Below, piece by piece: positions 8,033 through 15,423 of a stretch of DNA of 36,706 nt. Under the pieces are notes generated by a model that ran no database searches, was not told where the DNA came from, and saw nothing but the letters and a program-made list of their open reading frames with translations. A program made the translations under genes and the position numbers. Location: assembly GCA_046735115.1 (NCBI GenBank), contig JBKPSR010000077.1, positions 1 through 36,706 of the forward strand, read 5' to 3'. How positions within the stretch are numbered: position 1 is the stretch's first letter; each line of letters begins with the position of its first letter. The stretch comes from JACVRW01 sp046735115. GTDB lineage: Bacteria; Actinomycetota; Thermoleophilia; Solirubrobacterales; Thermoleophilaceae.

Positions 8033-9466
8033 GTGACCCGACGACGCCTGCTGGTGGGAGGCGGGCTGCTCGTGATCGTCCTCGCGGTCGCGATCGGCCT
8101 GTACGTCCGCAGCCAGAACAACCCACCCGAGAAGCGCGGCTCGTCGACTGAGGAGTTCGTCGTGACCGAGGAGCCCAAGCCGAAGGCTCCTCCGAAGAAG
8201 AGGAACCCGAGGCCATGGCCGACCTACGGCTACGACGACGCGCGCCAGCACATCTCGCCGTACGACCTGCGTCCGCCGTACAAGCGGCTGTGGACGATCG
8301 ACGCGCACGACACGCTCGAGTTTCCGCCGACCATCGGGTACGGGCGGATGTATCTGGCGCAGCAGAAGGGGCTCTTCTTCGCGCTCAACGCCAAGACCGG
8401 CCTGGTCGACTGGCGAAAGAGCCTGGGCCGCTGCGCCGCTTCCTCACCGACGATCGGGAGGGGGGTCGTCTACCAGTCGTACATGCACCACGTCGTGTGC
8501 TCGCAGGACCAGCCCGGCGCCGACGGCTTCGTGGTTGCCTGGGACGCCGACACCGGGAAGGAGCGCTGGCGGTACAAGACCCAGCCCGTCGAGTCGTCGC
8601 CCCTCCTGCACGGGAACCGCGTGTTTGTCGGGTCCTGGGATCACGGCGTGCACGCGATCAACGCGAAGAACGGCCGTCGCATCTGGCGCTTTCAGGCAGA
8701 CAACCAGGTGAACACGTCGGCGGCGTGGTGGCGTGGGCGGATCTTCATCGGATCTGACAGCGGCACCCTGTACGCCTTGAGCGCGAGGACCGGTAGGCAG
8801 CTCTGGAGCTCAGGCTCGGGTACGGAGTTCTGGTACGCCACGCCGACGGTCGCCTACGGGCGCGTCTACATCGGCAACACCGACGGCACGATGTACGCGT
8901 TCGGGGCGAAGACGGGTCACCTGCTCTGGGCGCGGCCGCTCGGCAGCTACATCTACGGCGCTGCCGCGGTGTACCACCGCACGGTGCTTGTAGGCACCTA
9001 CGACGGCAAGTTCTACGCGCTCGACGCCGCCACCGGCGATGTCCGCTGGCAAGTCTCTGCCGGGGGGGCGGTCCACGCCGCGCCGACTGTGATGGACGGT
9101 CTCGTCTACTACGCCGTCTGCTCGACCTGCGGCGAGGCCGCTCAGCGCAGCGTCGCCCGCGGGCCGGACGCGACCTACGCGGTCCGCGCCCGCGACGGCC
9201 ATCGCGTGTGGCGCTTCCCTGCCGGCAAATACGCGAACCCGGTGGTGGCGGACGGCGAGCGAATCTACGTGACTGGCCGCGCGCACGAGTATGCGTTCGC
9301 GAAACGCGGCTCCAAGGCGGTCAAGGAATACCTGGCCTGGGCGCGCGCGAGGCAGCGGCGCGCCGAGGAGCGGGCCGCTAAGGCGCGGCGAGCCGAGCGA
9401 GAAAAGCGCCAACGCGAGCGGTCACGTCGCGCAAAACGTCGAGAGAAGCAAGCGGATCGCCGCTGA
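8033..9466 (+). CDS. Membrane-tethered PQQ-type beta-propeller protein with basic tail
   Basis: 477 aa, GTG start. Seen: an N-terminal signal anchor (LLVGGGLLVIVLAVAIGLYV, about 5-24), a Lys/Pro-rich linker to about 60, then repeated blades of the form G-x-V/L-Y-A-L-x-A-x-T-G-x-x-x-W (for example FALNAKTGLVDWRKSL, YALSARTGRQLWSSG, YAFGAKTGHLLWARP, YALDAATGDVRWQVS). These are PQQ/pyrrolo-quinoline-like propeller repeats as in BamB. The residues needed to call a quinoprotein dehydrogenase are not apparent, so a scaffold or binding role is more likely. Four Cys (GRCAAS, VVCSQ, VCSTCGE) could pair outside the cell. The last 45 residues are almost all Arg, Lys, Ala and Glu. The 3' end overlaps the convergent hydrolase gene by 89 bases (9378-9466), so part of this basic tail is read from DNA antisense to a coding sequence. 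Confidence 0.82.
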   Translation: MTRRRLLVGGGLLVIVLAVAIGLYVRSQNNPPEKRGSSTEEFVVTEEPKPKAPPKKRNPRPWPTYGYDDARQHISPYDLRPPYKRLWTIDAHDTLEFPPTIGYGRMYLAQQKGLFFALNAKTGLVDWRKSLGRCAASSPTIGRGVVYQSYMHHVVCSQDQPGADGFVVAWDADTGKERWRYKTQPVESSPLLHGNRVFVGSWDHGVHAINAKNGRRIWRFQADNQVNTSAAWWRGRIFIGSDSGTLYALSARTGRQLWSSGSGTEFWYATPTVAYGRVYIGNTDGTMYAFGAKTGHLLWARPLGSYIYGAAAVYHRTVLVGTYDGKFYALDAATGDVRWQVSAGGAVHAAPTVMDGLVYYAVCSTCGEAAQRSVARGPDATYAVRARDGHRVWRFPAGKYANPVVADGERIYVTGRAHEYAFAKRGSKAVKEYLAWARARQRRAEERAAKARRAEREKRQRERSRRAKRREKQADRR

Positions 9467-9923
9467 CCTCGAGCGAGTGGTCGAGGCCGTCCAGCTCGAT
9501 CACCTCGAGGGCGGGGTTGTCGGGCGCCGTCCCGCCATGCCAGGTGGGGTCCGCGCCACTTCCGATCAGCAGCGTGGGCGCCGTCGCGGTGCCGAGCGCC
9601 TCGACGATCTCGTCGCGGATGAGGAGCGGGGTGAACCACACCGCGGGGCCGCTCACCATCGTCGCCGCCGCGCTGCCGAGCGACTTCCCGATCGTCACGA
9701 CGAGGTCCGCGCCGGAGGCTGCCTCCAGGGCCTGCCGCGCCTGCGCGCGCATCCACGCGAACGGCTCCTGGTCCTCCGGGGCGCGCTCGTCGACCTCGAC
9801 CACCGACCAGCCGTGGGTCTGCGCCTGCTCGCGCGCGAACCACAGGAGCGGGGCCTGGCTGAAGTAGCGGACGCCCGGCAGGAGCACCGCGCAACGCGAC
9901 GCGTCACCCTCGTGCTGGAGCAC
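9378..9923 (-). CDS. Small alpha/beta hydrolase
   Basis: 181 aa, GTG start, last gene of the five-gene glycan operon; its start overlaps the upstream membrane protein gene by 20 bases. Seen: an oxyanion-side strand AVLLPGVRY, a nucleophile elbow GKSLGS (Ser about 80), a likely acid in GSGADPTW and the catalytic His in GLDHSLEV, so the triad appears complete. It is shorter than typical alpha/beta hydrolases (250-300 aa) and lacks a lid domain, resembling dienelactone-hydrolase-like or KANL3/Tex30-like small hydrolases. No signal peptide, so cytoplasmic. The substrate is unknown; possibly an acyl or ester group on a glycan precursor, from context only. Its 3' end is antisense to the tail of the propeller gene. 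Confidence 0.78.
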   Translation of the reverse strand: MLQHEGDASRCAVLLPGVRYFSQAPLLWFAREQAQTHGWSVVEVDERAPEDQEPFAWMRAQARQALEAASGADLVVTIGKSLGSAAATMVSGPAVWFTPLLIRDEIVEALGTATAPTLLIGSGADPTWHGGTAPDNPALEVIELDGLDHSLEVSGDPLASLDVLRDVTARVGAFLARLAAP

Positions 9924-11217
9924 GCAGCGACCCTAGCGCGATGAGGGCGGCGACCAGTACGCCTGTCATCGGCCAGACGAGGTAGTAGTTGTTGAACGTC
10001 CGGCCGATGAACATGAGCCACAGGATCGAGATGCTGAAGGCCGCCGCGCCGGCCCATAGCTCCTCGGCGCGGCGCTGGATGAGGAGGAGCCAGACGGTTA
10101 GCGGCAGCCAGGTCAGCAGTGCGATCAGCGCGAACGGGTAGCTGCCGTCGCGGTCCTCGAGGATGCCGAGCCGGATCAGGATGCCCGACAGGCCGTAGCC
10201 GACGATCCGGTACGTGCCTGCGCCGAACCTCACGGTGTCGTCCCAGAAGGCGCTCGGGCCCGCCACGACGAAGGGGAGCAGGCCGACGGCGAGCACGCCG
10301 GCCAGGGTGAGCCCGGCGCGCTTCCACTCCTCGCGCGGCACCATCAGCGACAGGAACGGCAGCGCCACCACGGCGAACTGTTTCATCAGGATGGCGCCGG
10401 CCAGTGCGGCGGCGGCCCAGCCGAAGCGCCGCCTCGTGACGAGCCCGAAGGCGAGCACGAGGAGGAGCAGGCTGGGCGCGTCGTTCTGACCGAACCAGGC
10501 GGAGCGAACGGCGATCGGGTTGCAGACCAGCACCGCGCCGATAGCGAGCCGCCAGCCCAGCGGCCCCCGGAACAGGAGGGCGGCCGGCAGCAGTGCGAGC
10601 GTCGCCAGCAGGACCAGCAGTCTGTAGTCGTCGAAGGGCTCCGGCAGCAGCCGCCAGACCGCGGCGCTCACGACCGCTCCCGGGAAGTAGGCGAAGTGCC
10701 GGAGCGCGACCTCCCGCTCGCGGACTCGCTCGGAGACGCTGCCGTCGCGCGTGTAGAAGCGCTCGAGCCCGGAGCGGGTGTAGTCGTGCCCGTACGGGTT
10801 GTCGCCGTCGAGCAGGAGCTCGCCTCCAAGCTCCACCTGATAGGTCGAGTCGTTCGTGAAGAACCACGGGGCGGTGGAGTCGCGCAGGCCTAGCTGAAGC
10901 AGCGTCGAGGGAGCGGCGAGCAGCACCCCCACCGCCAGAACGAGCGCAATGCCGGTCCAGCTCGGAAGCGCGGGACGCGGCCGGGCGAGCAGGAGCGCCG
11001 CGAAGCCGCCGCACAAGAGCGCGGCCAGGAAGGCGGCGGCGCGAGCTATGCCGGTGTCCCACTCCTCGCCCGCTGCCCGCACGAGCGGAGCGAGCGGGCC
11101 CTGCGGGTGGACGCTCGGCGGGCGAAAGTGCCACGGGTCCGACCCGAGCTCCGGAAGCGCGATCGCTACGAGCACGAGCAGCACGCCGCTGACCACAAGG
11201 CCCTCGCGCTGCGTCAC
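9904..11217 (-). CDS. Polytopic membrane protein, GT87/DUF2029-like glycosyltransferase
   Basis: 437 aa from the GTG at 11217, whose GTGA overlaps the ligase-like gene's stop; a much longer open frame upstream is antisense-like noise over that gene. Seen: about ten or more hydrophobic segments (GVLLVLVAIALPEL, AAAFLAALLCGGFAALLLA, IALVLAVGVLLA and so on). After the second or third helix is an extracytoplasmic loop with NDSTYQVELGG and DGDNPYGHDYTRSG, and later WFGQNDAPSLLLLVLAF. Acidic loops near the first helices with a GxNPY element and GQND are typical of GT-C type polyprenyl-phosphate-sugar transferases of family 87/DUF2029. It should use a lipid-linked sugar donor on the outer face of the membrane. 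Donor and product cannot be read from sequence. Third from the start is the ligase-like gene, so both would act on the same glycan. Confidence 0.78.
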   Translation of the reverse strand: MTQREGLVVSGVLLVLVAIALPELGSDPWHFRPPSVHPQGPLAPLVRAAGEEWDTGIARAAAFLAALLCGGFAALLLARPRPALPSWTGIALVLAVGVLLAAPSTLLQLGLRDSTAPWFFTNDSTYQVELGGELLLDGDNPYGHDYTRSGLERFYTRDGSVSERVREREVALRHFAYFPGAVVSAAVWRLLPEPFDDYRLLVLLATLALLPAALLFRGPLGWRLAIGAVLVCNPIAVRSAWFGQNDAPSLLLLVLAFGLVTRRRFGWAAAALAGAILMKQFAVVALPFLSLMVPREEWKRAGLTLAGVLAVGLLPFVVAGPSAFWDDTVRFGAGTYRIVGYGLSGILIRLGILEDRDGSYPFALIALLTWLPLTVWLLLIQRRAEELWAGAAAFSISILWLMFIGRTFNNYYLVWPMTGVLVAALIALGSLRAPARG

Positions 11218-12710
11218 GTGGCCGCGGCCCTCCTGCGCGGCTCGGCGACCGGCTGCACCGAGTACGCGGCGGTGATCGCGAGCACGAGCCAGGTCAACGG
11301 GTCCTCCAGGAAGCCGCTGTAGAAGAGCGCGTGCGTGAACAGGGCGAGCAGTGTCACCCCGAGCGCGAGCGCGAGCGGCTCGTCGCGTCTTCGCAGCCGC
11401 AGGATGAGAATCGTGCCGCCCGCCAAGAGCCACGCGTACAGCCCGAGCCCGATCACGCCGAGCTCTGCGAACACGGTCAGCGGCGTGGTGTGCGAGACGA
11501 AGTTCGGCGTCGGCCTGTCGCTGTGCGCGAGCCGCCGGCTGGCGCGCGGCTGGCCGCCGATGCCTACCCCGAAGATCGGGTGGTCCTCGATCACGCGCGT
11601 CGCGTCCTTGACGCGCTCTGTCCGGTCGCTCGTGATCCGGTCGAGTGACCTCCCGTCGGCCACCTGCCACACCACGTAGGCGCACGCGCCCACAACCGCC
11701 AGCGCGGCCAGCAGCGCTACGGCGCGCCGCAGGCGCCGGTCGCCCGTCGCGACGGCGAGCGCGAGCGTTACCACGAGGAGCGCGATCATGCTCGACTGCG
11801 AGAACGAGAACAGCAGGCCGGCCCACATGAGCGCGATCACTGCGATCAGCGGCCAGGTGCGCCAGCGCCGGGTGGCGAGCAGAGTGAGCGCCACGCCGAT
11901 CCCGAGCAGCACGTGGCGTCCGTACAGGCTCGGGTCGCCGAACAGGGAGGTGACCCGGAAGTAGTCCGTGTTGGCATTCGACGCGGCGAGGTTGGGCGCG
12001 TAGAAGAACAGCTTGTGCGTGGCCGCCTGCCACAGGCCGACGGCCGCGAACACCGAGGCGAGCGCGATCGCGGCGGTCGCAAGCGCGCGCGGCGCCCAGT
12101 CCGGGAATTCGGCCCGGGCAACGGTGGCGAGCAGCGCCACGAATGGAAGCGTGAAGAACAGCAGCAGGTTCGTGCCGGCCTCGATGTCGTCGGCCCACAG
12201 GAGCGAGCAGCACGCGTAGGCGAAGAACGCCGCCGCGGGGTAGGCGATCTCCCTCGGGAGTGCGCGCGCGTCGCCGTCCTTCAAAGCGCGCCAGCCGAGC
12301 GCCGCGGCCGCAGCGGCGAGGATGAAGTAGAGCGGCAGCAGGCGGCCGAGCCGCCCGTCCTCGGCGATCCGCACGAGCAGCGTGGCGGAGCTGTCGAAGG
12401 TGAGCGGCGGCCGCAGCGGCGCCGAGACGAGCACGGCGAGCGGCACGAGCGCCGGCCAGCGCACGAAGAAGGCGGCGGCCGCGCCCACCGCGGCGATGCC
12501 CAGCACGAGCGCCACCGCGCCCGAGGCGCCATGCAGCCGGCCGACCAGGCCGTCGCCGAGCGTCCACGCGAGTACCAGCTCCGTGACCGTGAGCAGCGCG
12601 AGCCCGGCCAGCAGGGTGGCGCGGCCGGCGCGCCCTCTGGCCAGCAGGACCAGCACGGCGCCGAGCGCGCCGCCCAGCGCGGCCAGTTGGGCGGTTTCAG
12701 GGTGCTCCAT
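11214..12710 (-). CDS. O-antigen ligase/polymerase-like membrane protein
   Basis: 498 aa, ATG start at 12710, overlapping the GT2 stop by 14 bases. Seen: about twelve membrane helices, a large extracytoplasmic segment with SNANTDYFRVTSLFGDPSLYGRH in pieces, and the conserved VIEDHPIFGVGIGGQP. This pattern is typical of the Wzy_C/O-antigen ligase superfamily, where the short D/E-x-P-x-x-G-x-G element ends the catalytic loop. In Gram-positive organisms such proteins join or polymerise lipid-linked glycans onto wall or glycolipid acceptors, or act as teichuronic-acid-type polymerases. Here it sits between the GT2 and the GT87-like gene, in the same operon, which supports a glycan polymerase or ligase. 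Ligase versus polymerase cannot be decided from sequence alone. Confidence 0.82.
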   Translation of the reverse strand: MEHPETAQLAALGGALGAVLVLLARGRAGRATLLAGLALLTVTELVLAWTLGDGLVGRLHGASGAVALVLGIAAVGAAAAFFVRWPALVPLAVLVSAPLRPPLTFDSSATLLVRIAEDGRLGRLLPLYFILAAAAAALGWRALKDGDARALPREIAYPAAAFFAYACCSLLWADDIEAGTNLLLFFTLPFVALLATVARAEFPDWAPRALATAAIALASVFAAVGLWQAATHKLFFYAPNLAASNANTDYFRVTSLFGDPSLYGRHVLLGIGVALTLLATRRWRTWPLIAVIALMWAGLLFSFSQSSMIALLVVTLALAVATGDRRLRRAVALLAALAVVGACAYVVWQVADGRSLDRITSDRTERVKDATRVIEDHPIFGVGIGGQPRASRRLAHSDRPTPNFVSHTTPLTVFAELGVIGLGLYAWLLAGGTILILRLRRRDEPLALALGVTLLALFTHALFYSGFLEDPLTWLVLAITAAYSVQPVAEPRRRAAAT

Positions 12711-13656
12711 GGCGGGCGGGCACGTTATTGGCCAGTGCGCGGTTGTGGGCCTCGGCGGCGTCGCGGATGCCCTCGCCGCGGCCCGGGAAGAGCTCCTGCC
12801 GGGCGTGGAGCAGGTAGCGATGCGGGTCGCGCCCCGGCAGGAGCGCCGCGGCCGCCGCGCGGGCCAGGTAGGCCCAGGTCCAGCAGAGCTTCCACACGAG
12901 CCGCGTCGCCGTCAGCCCGTGCTTCGCGAAGTACAGGTCGCGGTTGCGGTGAAACTCCACGATCCGCCGTGCCATCGACGCCGGGTCGGTCCCGAGCTGG
13001 TCATGGTGCACCGCTCGCGCCGCGGGGACGAACAGGATCCGCCAGCCCGCGGCGCGCAGCCGCTTGCAGAAGTCGGTCTCGTCGGAGTACACGAAGAAGT
13101 CGCTGTCGAAGAAGCCCACGCGCTCGGCCGCCTCGCGCCGGACGAGCGCCGCGCTCGACTGCACCCAGCCCACCTCGCGTACTTCCGGGCCGGTGCTCTG
13201 TACGGCCACCCGGTCCTGCAGGAACAGCGCCGCCGCGAGCGCCCAGGGAACGTCGGGCAGCCGCCAGGCGCACGCTGTCGGCTCGCCCGCGCTGGTGAGG
13301 AGCTGAGCGCCGGCCACGGCGGCGCCGGGATCGTCGTCCAGCGCATCCAGCAGTGCGCGAACGGCTCCCTCGCGCAGCTCCGAGTCCTCGTTCAGGAGCA
13401 GGCAGTAGCGGCCGCGCGCCTCGCGGAGGAGCAATGAGTCGTTGTCGGCCTTCCCGGTGCGGCGCTCGAGCGCGAACAGCCTCACCTCGGGGTGCCGTTC
13501 GCGCACGGCCTCGGCCGATCCGTCGGTAGAGGCGTTGTCCAGCACGAGTAGCTCGTGCTCGACGCCCGCGGGATGCGTCCGCTCGATCGCGGCCAGGCAG
13601 TCGAGCAGATAGTCGCGCCCGTTCGTGTTCACGACGCAGTACGAGAGCTCGATCAG
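12697..13656 (-). CDS. Glycosyltransferase family 2 (rhamnosyltransferase-like), probable CTG start
   Basis: 319 aa if started at the CTG at 13656. Seen: the GT-A fold begins IELSYCVVNTNGRDYLLDCL, followed by LVLDNASTDGSAE, the metal-binding region LLLNEDSEL and the acceptor-side YSDETDFCKRLRAAGW, as in WbbL-type rhamnosyltransferases. The C-terminal part carries a hydrophobic/basic segment (TWAYLARAAAAALLPG) that may sit on the membrane. Start choice: no ATG or TTG lies near; the only in-frame GTG is inside strand 1 and would remove it. The CTG has a strong Shine-Dalgarno GAGGAGG seven bases upstream and forms CTGA with the stop of the preceding GT4. The long in-frame extension to 13971 is antisense-like and rejected. 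It likely adds a deoxysugar or hexose to the lipid-linked glycan. Confidence 0.87.
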   Translation of the reverse strand: MIELSYCVVNTNGRDYLLDCLAAIERTHPAGVEHELLVLDNASTDGSAEAVRERHPEVRLFALERRTGKADNDSLLLREARGRYCLLLNEDSELREGAVRALLDALDDDPGAAVAGAQLLTSAGEPTACAWRLPDVPWALAAALFLQDRVAVQSTGPEVREVGWVQSSAALVRREAAERVGFFDSDFFVYSDETDFCKRLRAAGWRILFVPAARAVHHDQLGTDPASMARRIVEFHRNRDLYFAKHGLTATRLVWKLCWTWAYLARAAAAALLPGRDPHRYLLHARQELFPGRGEGIRDAAEAHNRALANNVPARHGAP

Positions 13657-14816
13657 CCTACGGCCTCCTCGAGCACGGCGAGCGCCCGCTCGGCGAGCTG
13701 GTCGCGTCCGAACTCGCGCTCCGCGAGAGCGCGCGCGTTGCGTCCCAAACGCTCGGCCTCGTCGGCGTTGTCGCGCAGCCAGGCGACCTTCGCGGCCAGG
13801 TCGGCCGCGTCGCCGGGGCGCACGTACACGCCCGCCTCGTTTCGCTCCACCAGCTCGCGCATCCAGCCGTCCATGTTCACGATCGCCGCGCGGCCGGCGG
13901 CGAAGGTGTCGAAGAGCTTGTTGGGTGAGTTCGTCGCGAGCACAGGGACATCCTTGAAGAGCGTCAGGCACGCGCTCGACTGTCCGGCGAGGAGCGCCAC
14001 GTCAGTCTTGCTGCCGCTCCGGAAGCGCACGTTGGGCGGCGCCGAGCGCTCGAGCTCCGCGCGCCGCTTGCCGTCGCCCATCAGCACGAAGCCGACGTCG
14101 GGGAGGAGCCGCGCGGCCTCGACGACCGCCGTGAGATCGTTGGCCTCCCCCATCGCCCCGAAGTAGGCGACCTGGAACGGCCCGCGTGGCGATCCGGGAT
14201 CGAACAGGTCGAGGTCCGCGGCGTTCGGCACGAGGACGCTCCTGTCCGCGGGCAGCGCGGCCTGGATCCCGGGCGAGAGCGCGATGAGGCGCGTGCTCCG
14301 CGAGTAGACGAAGCGCTCCAGGGCACGTGCGAGCCGTTGCGCGACCGGATTCCTCAGGGCGCCCATCTGGATCGGCGCCTCAGGCCACAGGTCGCGCACC
14401 TCGAAGACGAGTGGCGCCCGCCACCTGAGCGATGCGGCAAGCGCGGGCAGCGCCATCGTGAGCGGCGGCGAGGTCGCGTAGACGACATCGGGTCGCGGAC
14501 CGCGCAGGGCGGCGACGGTCGCGCCGATCGCGAAGCGGGCGAACGCCAGCATCCGGCCCAGGTTCGACATCGCGGTGGCGCGCATGTAGTCGGAGTAGGC
14601 GCCACGGACCCCCACGACCTCGATCCCGTCGACGTACTGGGGGCCGTCGTCGGGGCGAGCAGCGGGCGGTGCCCGGTGCGCTGCCATGCCGTCTGCGGCG
14701 GTTACCATCCGCACCGTGTGGCCCCGCTCCACGAAGCGGCGCGCGAACTCATACGAGCGCGTGCCGCCCACGCCAGCGCGGGTGACGAAGAACTGATGCA
14801 AGTAAAGGACTCGCAC
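13653..14816 (-). CDS. Glycosyltransferase family 4 (WbuB/WcaI-like)
   Basis: 387 aa from the GTG at 14816, giving VRVLYLHQFFVTRAGVGGTR, the expected N-terminus of WbuB-like GT-B enzymes. Seen: the donor half has VAYFGAMGEANDL, LMGDGKRRAEL, then SPNKLFDTFAAGRAAIVN and GWMRELVERNEAGVYVRPGD, which are characteristic of this group (the SPNK element replaces the classic E-x7-E first half). It starts 24 bases from the divergent sugar-phosphate transferase, so a shared regulatory stretch must be very short or inside coding DNA; I see no convincing promoter. First gene of the five-gene operon ending in the small hydrolase; the next gene begins with a CTGA overlap. Cytoplasmic enzyme adding an amino sugar or hexose to undecaprenyl-linked glycan, by family. 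Confidence 0.88.
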   Translation of the reverse strand: MRVLYLHQFFVTRAGVGGTRSYEFARRFVERGHTVRMVTAADGMAAHRAPPAARPDDGPQYVDGIEVVGVRGAYSDYMRATAMSNLGRMLAFARFAIGATVAALRGPRPDVVYATSPPLTMALPALAASLRWRAPLVFEVRDLWPEAPIQMGALRNPVAQRLARALERFVYSRSTRLIALSPGIQAALPADRSVLVPNAADLDLFDPGSPRGPFQVAYFGAMGEANDLTAVVEAARLLPDVGFVLMGDGKRRAELERSAPPNVRFRSGSKTDVALLAGQSSACLTLFKDVPVLATNSPNKLFDTFAAGRAAIVNMDGWMRELVERNEAGVYVRPGDAADLAAKVAWLRDNADEAERLGRNARALAEREFGRDQLAERALAVLEEAVG

Positions 14817-14840
14817 GGTGCGCCGGAACGGTAACCAGCG

Positions 14841-15422
14841 TTGAGCAGGGCACTCGACGTCGTGCTCGCCGCGACGCTGTTCGTACTCACCCTGCCGCTG
14901 CTCGTTCTGGCGGCCGTCGCGATCAGGCTCGAGAGCCGCGGACCGGTCTTCTATCGGCAGCTGCGCGTCGGCCGGGACGGTGAGCCGTTCGAGCTGTGGA
15001 AGCTGCGCACGATGGTCCCGGGAGCCGAGTCGATGGGCGCGGGCATCTACGTGCTCGAGGGCGACCCGCGCATCACGCGCACCGGGGGGCTCCTGCGTCG
15101 CTTCTCGCTCGACGAGCTCCCGAACTTCATCAACGTCCTGAAGGGCGACATGGCGGTCGTCGGCCCGCGCCCGACCGTCCAGGAGCAGGTGGACCGGTAC
15201 ACCGACCGTCAGCGGCGCCGGCTCGAGGTGAAGCCAGGCATCACGGGCTGGGCTCAGATCAACGGCCGCACGTCGCTGTCCTGGCCCGAGCGGATCGAGC
15301 TGGACGTCTGGTACGTGGAGAACCGCTCGCTGCGCCTCGACCTCCGGATCCTCCTGAAGACCGCGCGCATGCTGGCCACCGGCCACGGCCTCTACAGCGA
15401 GGACCTGACGCAGGGCTGGTAG
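14841..15422 (+). CDS. Undecaprenyl-phosphate sugar phosphotransferase (bacterial sugar transferase family)
   Basis: 193 aa from the TTG at 14841; an in-frame TAA at 14832 leaves no earlier start. Seen: one N-terminal hydrophobic hairpin (LDVVLAATLFVLTLPLLVLA, about 4-23) and then the whole catalytic core: RGPVFYRQLRVGRDG, FELWKLRTM, RFSLDELPNFINVLKGDM with the Asp-Glu pair, VGPRPT and KPGITGWAQINGRTS. This is the minimal monotopic form (like PglC), lacking the four extra helices of WbaP-type enzymes. It transfers a sugar phosphate from a nucleotide sugar to undecaprenyl phosphate at the inner membrane face, the first committed step in glycan assembly. It is divergent from the GT operon, so together they form an initiating and extending set. 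Its stop is one base from the stop of the convergent amidase. Confidence 0.92.
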   Translation: MSRALDVVLAATLFVLTLPLLVLAAVAIRLESRGPVFYRQLRVGRDGEPFELWKLRTMVPGAESMGAGIYVLEGDPRITRTGGLLRRFSLDELPNFINVLKGDMAVVGPRPTVQEQVDRYTDRQRRRLEVKPGITGWAQINGRTSLSWPERIELDVWYVENRSLRLDLRILLKTARMLATGHGLYSEDLTQGW

Positions 15423-15423
15423 C

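Noticed and set aside
11218..12567. N-terminal extension of the GT87-like frame
   Set aside because: It runs through the ligase-like gene in another frame and is Arg/Ala/Gly-rich without helices; the GTGA start at 11217 fits the family.
13657..13971. N-terminal extension of the GT2 frame to an ATG
   Set aside because: Encodes Arg/Gly-rich sequence out of frame inside the GT4 gene; the GT-A fold begins at the CTG.
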